Shown here: in pieces, positions 17,657 to 25,838 of the stretch
Position numbering within the stretch: the stretch's first letter is position 1
Layout: each line of letters opens with the position of its first letter
NCBI RefSeq assembly: GCF_900142075.1
Contig: NZ_FQZO01000009.1
Location: 62,001 to 126,000 of the forward strand
DNA length: 64,000 nt
DNA from: Clostridium amylolyticum
GTDB taxonomy: Bacteria; Bacillota; Clostridia; Clostridiales; Clostridiaceae
Reading direction: 5' to 3'
Notes under the pieces: model-generated
Databases searched by the model: none
What the model saw: only the letters and a program-made list of their open reading frames with translations
What the model was told of the DNA's origin: nothing
Position numbers and translations under genes: made by a program

Positions 17657-17677
17657 TATTATTGTTATATTCAATTA

Positions 17678-18511
17678 TTAAATTACGTTAATGCCATAAA
17701 ATATTTCAGTCATTTCAATGTCTAATTTTTCCACAATCTCTTCATACTCTTTTAAGGAAAGATCTTCTTCTTTAAGCTCAAATAAATAGTTAGGTAGATC
17801 TAATTCCTTAACCTTCATTTTTGTATGAAATATATTGGATTGATATATATTCATATCAATGAGATTATACTTTGATTTGGTATCCTCTGCTATAAAGTTT
17901 TGTATAGAATTAATATCATGATCTATAAAATGTTTTTTACCATCTATATCTCTAGTAAAACCCCTAACTCTATAATCTATGGTTATTATATCGGAATCAA
18001 AAGAGCCTATAAGATAATTTAAGGCTTTTAATGGTGATATGGTACCACAAGTAGAAACATCAATATCAACTCTAAAGGTGCTGATATTGTTTTGAGGATG
18101 GCTTTCAGGATAAGTGTGTACCGTTACATGGCTTTTGTCTAAATGGGCCACCACGTTTTCTCTAGTAGGGGTAATAATACCTCTATTACAGGATGGGTCT
18201 ATTACATAGAGAGGCACCTCTTCTTCAGAAATAAGTAGTGTAACGCTGGCTCCCTGTGGGTCATAATCCTGCTTGGCAATATTTAGTACACTTGCTCCAA
18301 TTATGTTGGTAACGTCAGTAAGTATTTTAGTAAGCCTTTCAGAATTATACTGCTCATCAATATACTCAATATATCTCTTTCTATCTTCCTCGCTCTTTGT
18401 ATAACAAATATCATATATATTAAAACTTAAAGATTTGGTTAAATTGTTAAAACCATATAGTTTTAGTTTATTTGTGTTTATGTCTTTTTCCAATTTCATT
18501 CCTCTTTTCAT
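17678..18511 (-). CDS. speD: S-adenosylmethionine decarboxylase proenzyme
   Basis: 277 residues of the long, Escherichia coli-like SpeD class. It makes decarboxylated SAM, the aminopropyl donor for spermidine. The self-cleavage site is [15 protein letters not shown], with Ser127 (numbered from this start) as the residue that becomes the pyruvoyl cofactor. Other conserved blocks are [29 protein letters not shown] and [13 protein letters not shown]. The first ATG (18511) has AAGG close upstream. A TTG at 18493 behind GAGGA is also possible and would shorten the N-terminus by six residues. No speE is adjacent. The gene is transcribed alone. Confidence 0.95.
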   Translation of the reverse strand: MKRGMKLEKDINTNKLKLYGFNNLTKSLSFNIYDICYTKSEEDRKRYIEYIDEQYNSERLTKILTDVTNIIGASVLNIAKQDYDPQGASVTLLISEEEVPLYVIDPSCNRGIITPTRENVVAHLDKSHVTVHTYPESHPQNNISTFRVDIDVSTCGTISPLKALNYLIGSFDSDIITIDYRVRGFTRDIDGKKHFIDHDINSIQNFIAEDTKSKYNLIDMNIYQSNIFHTKMKVKELDLPNYLFELKEEDLSLKEYEEIVEKLDIEMTEIFYGINVI

Positions 18512-18567
18512 ATAGCCTTAATAAGATTTAAATTAAAATTATACAAACTTATTTAAGTTTATTGATC

Positions 18568-18711
18568 AAGTGATTCTTAGCTCCAGACGGACTTACTTAA
18601 AAGGAATACTTACTCCAGCTGAGGCTTAGAAGACCTTATCCAGGAGCTTAGCGCCTATTAACCCACCCTTTAAAGAAGTGGGGGTATTAGGGGAGGTTAG
18701 CCATCGAATAA
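18568..18711 (+). repeat. Repeat family B, copy 3
   Basis: Starts AAGTGATTCTTAGC, carries ACTTAAAAGGAATACTTAC and ends GAATAAA. Compared with copies 1 and 2 the stem arms have changed (CTCCAG against CTGAGG; CCCAC...GTGGG at the tip) while pairing mostly remains. It sits in the divergent gap between speD and the TcaA-like gene. The gap 18512-18839 holds nothing else clear. Confidence 0.75.
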
Positions 18712-18839
18712 ACATCCTAGATTACTTATACCAAAGTATATAATTATATTCAAGGATAATTTTTTATTTAGTCTTTATTATTTATATTAATTTACCATAA
18801 GCTTTTTGATATAATGTTTTTAATAGTTGAGAAAGGAAG

Positions 18840-20108
18840 ATGACTTTGAAGAATATAAAAGAATATTTACATAACTTTTATTTTAAAATAAAAAATCATA
18901 TAATTAAATACCCTTATTTAAAATACTTAATAATTTTTGTGTTATTTATAGTAATTATTGCTACATTTGGTTTTTACCTAGGAATTTTAAATTCCAATAA
19001 AAACTATACTATAAACAATTTTGAAAAAGCTCTAATAAATAATAATGCTAAAAATATATCTAAGTATTTAGTATTTAATGATAACAATATTAAAGTTACA
19101 GAGGATAATATTAGACCTTTTGTAGAATATTTAAATTCCGGTGATAATAGAAAAAAAGCCCTTATAGACTCCCTTAAGACTTCAGAAGCACAAGGTGATG
19201 GAGAAATGGCAAAAATGCGTTTTATAAAAAAGGGGCTATTTAAACATTGGAAAATAGAACTTCAGCCAGTTTATATTTCATTTTCAACCAGCTTTAAAGA
19301 TAGCAAAGTATTTATAAATAACCGCCTTTATGCCACTAGCAATGAAGATGGTTATAGTGAAAAGCTGGGTCCTTTTATACCAGGAAAGTATGATGTAAAA
19401 GTTTTATTATCCAACGAATTTGGTAGCAGCGAAGTGGATAAGCCTATACAGCTTCTTTATGGCTTAGTGCCTTTTTCTCTTTCACCTCCTGCCCTAAAAT
19501 TAACCATACAAAGCAATTTTACCGATTCAGAAGTGTTTATTAATGAAAAATCTACAAATTTAACTGTTAATGAATTTAAAAATATAGGACCTGTACCTAT
19601 GAATAGCCAGTCCTATGTTTATGCAAAGAAGAATTTCCCCTGGGGAGAAGTTATAAGTGATAAAAAAAATATAACGGATCTACCTGAGATAAGACTGGAT
19701 ATTAACCCACTTACTGAGGATTTAAGAAAATCTTTAGAAGAAATATATAAAGAATTCTATGAAAGTTTTTTTATGGCACTGAATAAAAATGATATATCCT
19801 TAATAAAGCATTCCTCGGAGAAAATAGTAAAACCAATATTTAATAAATATAAAAATTCTGCTTTGATAATCAAAGACTCTTATAAGATGAAAAATATACA
19901 GTGGGAGCAAAATGCTATAGCTATTAAAATGGAAAATGGCTTATTTAAATCTAATGCTATAGTTAACTTAGAGTACGATAAACAAAAAAATCTATGGGGC
20001 TTCCCTTTATTATCCCGGCCTGAGTCATTATCCTTTCAAAGTATATTATCTTATGATGAAAAGAATAACACTTGGGTAGTATCAGAAATAAATGAGATAT
20101 CCAAATAA
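18840..20108 (+). CDS. TcaA/YvbJ-like membrane protein
   Basis: 422 residues. A short cytoplasmic basic region, then one membrane helix (YLIIFVLFIVIIATFGFYLGIL, about 36-57), then a large outside part. The stretch YTINNFEKALINNNAKNISKYL (start of the outside part) and the following two Ig-like segments (YISFSTSFKDSKVFINNR; LTIQSNFTDSEVFINEK) match the domain order of TcaA, a staphylococcal envelope protein linked to glycopeptide tolerance, and Bacillus YvbJ. A C-terminal NTF2-like region ends at DEKNNTWVVSEINEI. The N-terminal zinc ribbon common in that family is absent. The ribosome site AAAGGAAG is close. The role in this organism is unknown. Confidence 0.65.
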   Translation: MTLKNIKEYLHNFYFKIKNHIIKYPYLKYLIIFVLFIVIIATFGFYLGILNSNKNYTINNFEKALINNNAKNISKYLVFNDNNIKVTEDNIRPFVEYLNSGDNRKKALIDSLKTSEAQGDGEMAKMRFIKKGLFKHWKIELQPVYISFSTSFKDSKVFINNRLYATSNEDGYSEKLGPFIPGKYDVKVLLSNEFGSSEVDKPIQLLYGLVPFSLSPPALKLTIQSNFTDSEVFINEKSTNLTVNEFKNIGPVPMNSQSYVYAKKNFPWGEVISDKKNITDLPEIRLDINPLTEDLRKSLEEIYKEFYESFFMALNKNDISLIKHSSEKIVKPIFNKYKNSALIIKDSYKMKNIQWEQNAIAIKMENGLFKSNAIVNLEYDKQKNLWGFPLLSRPESLSFQSILSYDEKNNTWVVSEINEISK

Positions 20109-20133
20109 AATAGCGGAGAAGCCTCCGCTATTT
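20108..20133. terminator. Bidirectional terminator between convergent genes
   Basis: AAATAGCGGAG-aagc-CTCCGCTATTT with a T-run on the plus strand. It overlaps the stop codons of both flanking genes. Confidence 0.85.
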
Positions 20134-21648
20134 TTTTATAATTAATATCTCTTGTGGTTTTAAATTTAACGTACTCTTGGTTTTAATTTTTTTATCTTTT
20201 CTTCCATTGGAATACAGAACTTTATAATTACCTTCTTCCAATGTTATATTTGCCTCAGCATCCGTGGAATTAATTATAACAAAAGCTGTTTCTTTCGCAT
20301 ATTTCCTACCCATTATAAATACTTTTGATTCTTTGTTTTCTACAGGTATAATATCTCCATATTTTAAAACATCATTATTCTTTCTAAGGTTAATTATATC
20401 TTTATAAAAGCTATAAATGGAATTTTTATCATCTTTTTGTAAGTTATATCCTACTTTTTCCTTGTCATTGATAGAATCTATCCACTTTGTATTTTTAGAG
20501 TCATCCTTACTGTCCCAAATAAAAGGCTCCCTTATCCTCTCGTCAGGTTTCTCTCCTGTCATTCCTAATTCTTCACCATAATATACATAAGGTGTGCCTG
20601 GAAGTGTTAAATATATAGCTGCTGCTTCCTTTAGTTTTCTCTCATCATTTAAAATACTCATCACCCTATTTTGATCATGATTTGTTAGAAAAGGTGCAGG
20701 TACAAAATCTTTGTTTTCTTCTGTTAATAATTCATAATTATCCTTTAAGTTTGAAGCTAATCCATTAAAGGAAGATTCGCTAACAGATTTAATTATCTCT
20801 TCTCCTGCAGAAAAATTAAAAAAACTATCTAAAACATTTTGATAGGGACTCATAGCAAATATATTATCCCAGACTTCCCCTACTAATACCGCCTTAGGAT
20901 TAACGCTTTTAACATAATCATCATATTCTTTCCACCATTTTAAGTTGCTGCCTGCATCATTATAAATCCACTTTGCAGCATCCAGTCTAAAGCCATCCAC
21001 TCCCATATCTAGATAATACTTAGCAATTTTTTTCATCTCATCCTTAACTTCATTATTATGGAAGTTTAGATCTGGCATCTCCTTCCAAAATAAAGCATAA
21101 TAATATTCTTCTTTATGAGCATTTTTAATCCACGGATTGTCCCCTCCCATAGGAGAAGATTCCATAGCCTTATTTTCATCTTTAGTCCATAAATACCAAT
21201 CTCTATATTTACTATTTTCATTAGAAGAAGCATCCATAAACCAAGAATTCTTTGAACTGGTATGATTAATTACCATATCCATTATTACCATAATCCCTCT
21301 CTTATGGGCCTCATCTAATAGTCTTTTAAAGTCCTCCATAGTACCGTAATCTTCATTGATAGCATAATAGTCTATTACATCATATCCATGATAACTAGGC
21401 GATTTATTAATAGGCATTAGCCATATTCCCTCTATTCCCATTTCTTTCATATAATCAAGCTCTTCAGTAACCCCATTTATGTCACCAATACCATCTCCAT
21501 CACTATCATTAAAAGCTCTTACAAAAACCTCATAAAATACCCTTCCATTATAGTCCTTAGTGCTTTGTGCAACCGGTTGCGTATCACAGCCAAAAAAAAG
21601 TGTTATGCTTATGAATACTCCTAAAAATAAACTAACAATCTTTTTCAC
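20128..21648 (-). CDS. Alpha-amylase family (GH13) lipoprotein
   Basis: 506 residues. A lipoprotein signal (LFLGVFISITLFFGC, Cys21) anchors it outside the cell. The (beta/alpha)8 domain has the four GH13 regions: DMVINHTS, GFRLDAAKW (nucleophile Asp223), LVGEVWDN (acid/base Glu258) and LTNHDQNRV (Asp325). DSDGDGIGDINGV near residue 45 is the calcium-binding loop of oligo-1,6-glucosidase/neopullulanase-like enzymes. It should cleave alpha-glucans at the cell surface. No sugar transporter lies next to it, so the exact substrate is open. It ends at the shared terminator with the TcaA-like gene. Confidence 0.93.
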   Translation of the reverse strand: MKKIVSLFLGVFISITLFFGCDTQPVAQSTKDYNGRVFYEVFVRAFNDSDGDGIGDINGVTEELDYMKEMGIEGIWLMPINKSPSYHGYDVIDYYAINEDYGTMEDFKRLLDEAHKRGIMVIMDMVINHTSSKNSWFMDASSNENSKYRDWYLWTKDENKAMESSPMGGDNPWIKNAHKEEYYYALFWKEMPDLNFHNNEVKDEMKKIAKYYLDMGVDGFRLDAAKWIYNDAGSNLKWWKEYDDYVKSVNPKAVLVGEVWDNIFAMSPYQNVLDSFFNFSAGEEIIKSVSESSFNGLASNLKDNYELLTEENKDFVPAPFLTNHDQNRVMSILNDERKLKEAAAIYLTLPGTPYVYYGEELGMTGEKPDERIREPFIWDSKDDSKNTKWIDSINDKEKVGYNLQKDDKNSIYSFYKDIINLRKNNDVLKYGDIIPVENKESKVFIMGRKYAKETAFVIINSTDAEANITLEEGNYKVLYSNGRKDKKIKTKSTLNLKPQEILIIKK

Positions 21649-21736
21649 ATCATACCTCCATAAAATTTAGTCATAACATAATCATAACTAATGATGTTAA
21701 GGTTTTCAAGACTGCTTCATTAAAAATATGAGTTTA

Positions 21737-21840
21737 GGTAAGAGTTTAGGTAAGAAGTAAGAGGTAAGAGCTAAGAGTTAAGGATAAAACTCACAGAGTT
21801 TTTTTTAAATTAACTATACCTCTTACTTCTTACTTATTTA
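21737..21840. repeat. Repeat family A-like element with different ends
   Basis: Ends GTAAGAAGTAAGAGGTA and TACCTCTTACTTCTTAC are exact 17-bp reverse complements. Inside is AAAACTC-aca-GAGTTTT, the family A hairpin. The outer sequence is unrelated to the other copies. It lies between the amylase start and the thiI stop. Confidence 0.65.
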
Positions 21841-21841
21841 T

Positions 21842-22993
21842 TTATAAATTGTATTCTTCTACACCTTCAATTGCCCTATCTATTAATGCATTAACATCCA
21901 GCTTAGCTTCAGAGTTTAGTATCTCCTTCAATCTTGGCTTAGTTTTAGGATGTTTTGGGGTAAATATAGTGCAGCAATCCTCATAAGGCAATATAGAGGT
22001 TTCATAAGTTCCAATTTCTCTTGAAATATCCATAATATCATTTTTATCAAAGGCTATTAATGGCCTAAATACAGGTCTATCTGCCGCATCATTACTAACT
22101 ATTAACCCTTCCATAGTCTGACTTGCCACCTGACCTATGCTTTCTCCTGTGGTTACAGAGTTAATATCATACTTATCTGCTAACTTACAGGCTACATGCA
22201 TCATGAATCTTCTCATTATTATAGTAAGCTCATCTTCTCTGCACTTTTCCATAATCTCCATTTGAATTTCAGTAAAAGGAATCACATACATCTTTATTTT
22301 ACCAGTGTAACTTGAAAGTATCTTAGCCAAATCTATAACCTTATCCTTAGCTCTTTCACTAGTATATGGGTGGCTGTGATAATAAACACAAGAAAGCTCT
22401 ACCCCTCTTCTAGCCATCATATACCCTGCTACAGGTGAATCTATTCCTCCTGATAACATTAGCATAGTACTTCCATTCATGCCATAAGGAAGTCCTCCTA
22501 CAGCATTTATCTTGTTGTATTCAGTATATACATAAGCTTTTTTCCTTATTTCCACTATTATTTTACATTGAGGTTTAACCACATTGACTTTAGCATTTTC
22601 TGTATTTTGAAGTATGTAAGCTCCAACTTCTCTACTTACATCAATAGATTTTAAAGGAAAGTCCTTGTTTGCTCTATTGGTTTCTATTTTAAAATCTATT
22701 GGATTAACTTCATTATATAAATTTAAGGCAGTTTCTTTTATTAAATCCATGTTAGCTTCAATTTCATTTACAATACATATTTCTTTGATTCCAAATACAC
22801 CCTTAACCCTGTTAGCTAATTCATCTATGTTTTCCCCATAAATAAACCATCTGTTTTGATCTATAAAAAATTCATATTCCATTCCTTTTAAAACATTTCT
22901 AATATTATCTTTTAATTTTTTCTCAAATTTGTTTCTATTAAGCCCTTTCAGAAATATTTCTGAAGCATACTTAATCAATATAAGTTTTCTCAT
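21842..22993 (-). CDS. thiI: tRNA 4-thiouridine synthase ThiI
   Basis: 383 residues: N-terminal ferredoxin-like domain, THUMP domain (about 55-165), and a PP-loop adenylation domain with SGGIDSPVAGYMMARRG (about 180-196). It transfers sulfur to uridine-8 of tRNA. The C-terminal rhodanese domain of the enterobacterial enzyme is absent, so sulfur must come from a partner. The partner is the adjacent cysteine desulfurase, whose stop overlaps this start by 4 bp (ATGA), as in the Bacillus NifZ-ThiI pair. No thiamin genes or TPP riboswitch are near, which favours the tRNA role. Confidence 0.96.
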   Translation of the reverse strand: MRKLILIKYASEIFLKGLNRNKFEKKLKDNIRNVLKGMEYEFFIDQNRWFIYGENIDELANRVKGVFGIKEICIVNEIEANMDLIKETALNLYNEVNPIDFKIETNRANKDFPLKSIDVSREVGAYILQNTENAKVNVVKPQCKIIVEIRKKAYVYTEYNKINAVGGLPYGMNGSTMLMLSGGIDSPVAGYMMARRGVELSCVYYHSHPYTSERAKDKVIDLAKILSSYTGKIKMYVIPFTEIQMEIMEKCREDELTIIMRRFMMHVACKLADKYDINSVTTGESIGQVASQTMEGLIVSNDAADRPVFRPLIAFDKNDIMDISREIGTYETSILPYEDCCTIFTPKHPKTKPRLKEILNSEAKLDVNALIDRAIEGVEEYNL

Positions 22994-24129
22994 TTTTTCA
23001 TTCTCCTTAAAAATATTAGAGATTTTTTTAGTTCCTCTATAACTATATCCACTTCTTCTGTAGTATTATAAGGGTTAAAACTAAATCTTAAAGAGCTTAA
23101 TACATCTTCATGATTAAGTCCTAGCGCTTTAAGTACATGGCTATCCTTAGAGCTTTTAGAAGAACAGGCAGCTCCAGCAGAAGCATATATCTCTTTATCC
23201 TCAAGCATTCTTAGCAGTATTTCTCCCCTAACATCCTTAAATTGAACATTTAATATATAAGGAGAAAAACTTTCCTTAAGAGGACTATTAACCTTGGCCT
23301 CTGGAACTTCTTTTAGTTTTTCAATAAAATATTCTTTTATGCCCCAGACCTTGTTATAATTGCTGTCTATATTTTTATGCATAATACCAGCAGCCACTGC
23401 AAAACCTGAAGCAGCAGGTACATTTACAGTGCCAGCTCTTAATCCTGCTTCTTGGGCTCCTCCATGAATCAAAGGCTTTGGATGTATATTCTTTTTTATA
23501 TAGCATAGTCCTATTCCCTTTGGACCATGTATCTTGTGGGCACTAGCAGACAAAAAATCTATATTAAGATCTTTTACATCAATACTTAACTTTCCAAAGC
23601 TTTGTACGGCATCCACGTGAAATTTAGCTCTGCTGCTTCTAGACTTTATTATACTTGAAATCTCTTTTAGATTCTGTAGGCTGCCTATTTCATTATTAAC
23701 ATGCATTATGCTCACTAAAACAGTTTCTTTATTAATAGATTTTTCAAGTTCTTCTAAGTTTATGTTACCTAAAGAATCCACAGACAGATATGTTAATTTA
23801 ACTCCAACTTCTTCAAGAAACCTACAGCTTTCTATTATGCTGGCATGTTCTATTTTTGTAGTTATAATGTGGACACCAGGCTTAGCCATGGAATTTAAAA
23901 TAAAGTTATTGCTTTCACTGCCACCAGAAGTAAATACAATCTCATCCTCAGAGCAGTTTATCACTTTACCCAAAATCCTTCTAGATTTTTGTAGTTCTTC
24001 ATAGGCCTTTAGTCCTAATCTATGTATGGAAGAAGAATTAGCATAATTATTTTCCATTATATCTATCATAACATCTATAACTTCTCTAAAAGGTTTTGTG
24101 GTAGCGCTGTTATCAAAGTAAACAGTCAT
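22990..24129 (-). CDS. Cysteine desulfurase (NifZ/IscS-like) dedicated to ThiI
   Basis: 379 residues, fold-type I PLP enzyme. The PLP lysine is in SASAHKIHGPKG. The active-site Cys is in SAGAACSSKSSKDSHVL, within the short loop of group I desulfurases. FDNSATTKPF is the expected N-terminus. It takes sulfur from L-cysteine as an enzyme persulfide and here should pass it to ThiI, encoded next with a 4-bp overlap. There is no iscU-like scaffold gene adjacent, so it is probably not the main iron-sulfur cluster enzyme. Ribosome site AAGGTGAG precedes the ATG. Confidence 0.93.
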   Translation of the reverse strand: MTVYFDNSATTKPFREVIDVMIDIMENNYANSSSIHRLGLKAYEELQKSRRILGKVINCSEDEIVFTSGGSESNNFILNSMAKPGVHIITTKIEHASIIESCRFLEEVGVKLTYLSVDSLGNINLEELEKSINKETVLVSIMHVNNEIGSLQNLKEISSIIKSRSSRAKFHVDAVQSFGKLSIDVKDLNIDFLSASAHKIHGPKGIGLCYIKKNIHPKPLIHGGAQEAGLRAGTVNVPAASGFAVAAGIMHKNIDSNYNKVWGIKEYFIEKLKEVPEAKVNSPLKESFSPYILNVQFKDVRGEILLRMLEDKEIYASAGAACSSKSSKDSHVLKALGLNHEDVLSSLRFSFNPYNTTEEVDIVIEELKKSLIFLRRMKK

Positions 24130-24297
24130 TAGCTCACCTTCTTAATATGATTTGTTTTCCTTATTAATATTATTAATTTATCATACTAAAAACAAATTAA
24201 CAATATTACGTATTATTATAACTTTGTATTATTATAGTATATTTTGATTAATTATGGGGTTATATTTATAAAAGAAACAATTCCCTTTAATGGTAAT

Positions 24298-24331
24298 ATA
24301 AGTTATACTTTTATTTACAAGTATAACTTAT
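24298..24331 (+). promoter_or_regulatory. 13-bp inverted repeat just upstream of the SigI-like gene
   Basis: ATAAGTTATACTT and AAGTATAACTTAT are exact reverse complements with an 8-base loop. The right arm ends four bases before the ribosome site. It could be an operator or an mRNA hairpin. Confidence 0.55.
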
Positions 24332-24345
24332 AAAGAGGTAAACTT

Positions 24346-24723
24346 ATGGGTAACAGTATGAATATTAGAAGTATGAATAAAGAAATAGATATGAGAAAAG
24401 AGATCATCGAATTAAAAGAAGAACTGGCTTCTTTTAATATAACCTTTAAAGATTTGGTTTCCTATTCACCTAATAATACATACACAAAGGAAGTTCTGTT
24501 AGATTTAGCTTATGCTTTAGTAAAAGATGATGTTATTACCTCATCAATAAATGATAATAAGCTTCTAAATGTAAAGTTAATATCATTAAGATATGGCACT
24601 AAGAAAAGGGTTATAAAAAAATGGAAAATATATATTACTGCCTTAATATTAATACTTCAACGAGATAAATATATCTATATAAAATCTTTTCTTCGAAGTT
24701 TAGAGGAGGATTATGATGAATAA
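24346..24723 (+). CDS. SigI C-terminal-domain-only protein
   Basis: 125 residues. The segment MRKEIIELKEELASFNITFKDLVSYSP (about 16-43) and what follows (TKEVLLDLAYAL..., then RYGTKKRVIKKWKIYITALILILQRDKYIYIKSFL) follow the pattern of the C-terminal, region-4-like domain of sigma-I factors: a helix with FGISFxDLVxxSP, a helix-turn-helix, then ALxLIxxxxYxxxxxYL. Full SigI proteins are about 240 residues. The region 2 that binds core polymerase and the -10 element is missing, and no trace of it is seen upstream. The start has GAGG nine bases before and looks genuine. It overlaps the RsgI-like gene by 11 bases. Recognition is by pattern and is moderately sure. Confidence 0.6.
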   Translation: MGNSMNIRSMNKEIDMRKEIIELKEELASFNITFKDLVSYSPNNTYTKEVLLDLAYALVKDDVITSSINDNKLLNVKLISLRYGTKKRVIKKWKIYITALILILQRDKYIYIKSFLRSLEEDYDE

Positions 24724-24949
24724 AGAAGGTATAGTAATGGAAATACAAAAAGACAAGGTGGGCATATTAACCTGTGAATATGAATTCATTTATGTTAGCT
24801 ATAGCAGCTTCCCCCCATCTTTAGGTTCATATTACACTGGTAAGATAATTAAAAAAAACCTTTTTGATAAATTGAAGAGATTATTGATTATAGCATTTAT
24901 GTTAGTATTTTTAATGGTTCTATCCATAATAACATATTACTATCCTTAA
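24713..24949 (+). CDS. Miniature RsgI-like anti-sigma membrane protein
   Basis: 78 residues. The N-terminal 50 (NKEGIVMEIQKDKVGILTCE through PSLGSYYTGKII) match the layout of the RsgI N-terminal anti-sigma domain: a small beta barrel starting KGIVMEI, then a VG-type turn. One membrane helix follows (LLIIAFMLVFLMVLSIITYYY, about 56-76) and the protein ends there, so the outside sensor part of ordinary RsgI (sugar-binding or Pro-rich domains) is missing. GAGGAGG precedes the ATG. It is translationally coupled to the SigI-like gene, as sigI-rsgI pairs are. It ends tail-to-tail with the HD gene. Confidence 0.6.
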   Translation: MMNKEGIVMEIQKDKVGILTCEYEFIYVSYSSFPPSLGSYYTGKIIKKNLFDKLKRLLIIAFMLVFLMVLSIITYYYP

Positions 24950-25614
24950 TGGATTTTCTTATATTTATAACCGCTAATCTCTGAAACCTTTTCCAAAAAA
25001 AAGTTTACATCATGAACTATTTTATCTTTTTCAGAAGGGTTAAGCTTTCCTCTTCCTAATCTATCGCTTATGGTTAACAATGAGAGTTCTTCTATATCTA
25101 TTTCTTCTATCATTTCGCCTATACTTGCAAAAGGAAGGTCATTAATTACAAATAATGCCTGCATATGCCACCTAGTCATAGAAGAAACACCTTTAATGAG
25201 CTTTTCCTTTGTGCAGTTTAAAGCATTAAAAAACTCCATCACCATTTTTGCCCCTACTTTATCATGATCATAAGAAGTCCATCTATTTTTTCTTTTTTTA
25301 GTAGTAGGTTTTTTCCCTATGTCATGAAGTAGGGAAGACCACATGAGAATATCTTTTTCTTTACTTAGGGATCTTCTTCTTGCTGCTTCATCTACCACCA
25401 TCATTACATGAACTAATACATTGCCCTCTGGATGATGCTTTGGTTCCTGTGGCACATCTTGTAAATCACTTATCATGGTAAAGGGATATATAAAATTATC
25501 CTTATTCTCCATGAAAAATTCCTTTAGAAAAATTGAAGGTTTTTCATCGTTAAGAAGATGTCTTTCAATTTCATTAAAAATTTGTTGCTTTTTTATAACT
25601 TCTCCTTCATTCAT
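24946..25614 (-). CDS. HD-domain phosphohydrolase
   Basis: 222 residues. The HD superfamily metal site is visible: H in GNVLVHVMMVVD, HD in SSLLHDIGKKPT, H in YDHDKVGAKM and D in TISDRLGRG. The arrangement resembles the HD domain attached to tRNA nucleotidyltransferases and related small nucleotidases or phosphodiesterases. The polymerase domain is absent. The substrate cannot be read from the sequence. Its stop codon shares TTAA with the convergent mini-RsgI gene (4-base overlap), so there is no room for a terminator between them. Confidence 0.85.
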   Translation of the reverse strand: MNEGEVIKKQQIFNEIERHLLNDEKPSIFLKEFFMENKDNFIYPFTMISDLQDVPQEPKHHPEGNVLVHVMMVVDEAARRRSLSKEKDILMWSSLLHDIGKKPTTKKRKNRWTSYDHDKVGAKMVMEFFNALNCTKEKLIKGVSSMTRWHMQALFVINDLPFASIGEMIEEIDIEELSLLTISDRLGRGKLNPSEKDKIVHDVNFFLEKVSEISGYKYKKIH

Positions 25615-25725
25615 TTTAATTCCCCTCCATGAATTTATTCATTAATACATTATAGTATGACTTAAAACAACTAAAAAAATTAATTATTTTGCTACATAAA
25701 GTTTAAAATAAATTTTTATAAAATA

Positions 25726-25753
25726 TTGATTTATTTATATAACATGCTAAAAT
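25726..25753 (+). promoter_or_regulatory. Promoter of the ECF S-component gene
   Basis: TTGATT (25726-25731), 16 bases, TAAAAT (25748-25753) with TG at 25745-25746 as extended -10. The expected start of transcription is at about 25759-25760, the first base of the leader hairpin. Confidence 0.6.
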
Positions 25754-25758
25754 TACAT

Positions 25759-25838
25759 TGTCGGTATTCTTATGAAACCGAACATTAAAATTTTCCAAGG
25801 TTTGCCCGAATTATATCCTTTTGGAATAAGAACGGAGG
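25759..25838 (+). promoter_or_regulatory. Structured leader with pseudoknot potential (candidate riboswitch)
   Basis: Hairpin 1: TCGGT (25761-25765) with ACCGA (25777-25781), extended by TG/CA around a bulged A. Hairpin 2: TTCCAAGG (25793-25800) with CCTttTGGAA (25817-25826). The loop of hairpin 1, TTCTTAT (25767-25773), is the exact complement of ATAAGAA (25826-25832), directly before the ribosome site GGAGG (25834-25838). The order gives a compact pseudoknot with an inner hairpin. It matches no riboswitch class that I can identify by eye. Confidence 0.5.
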
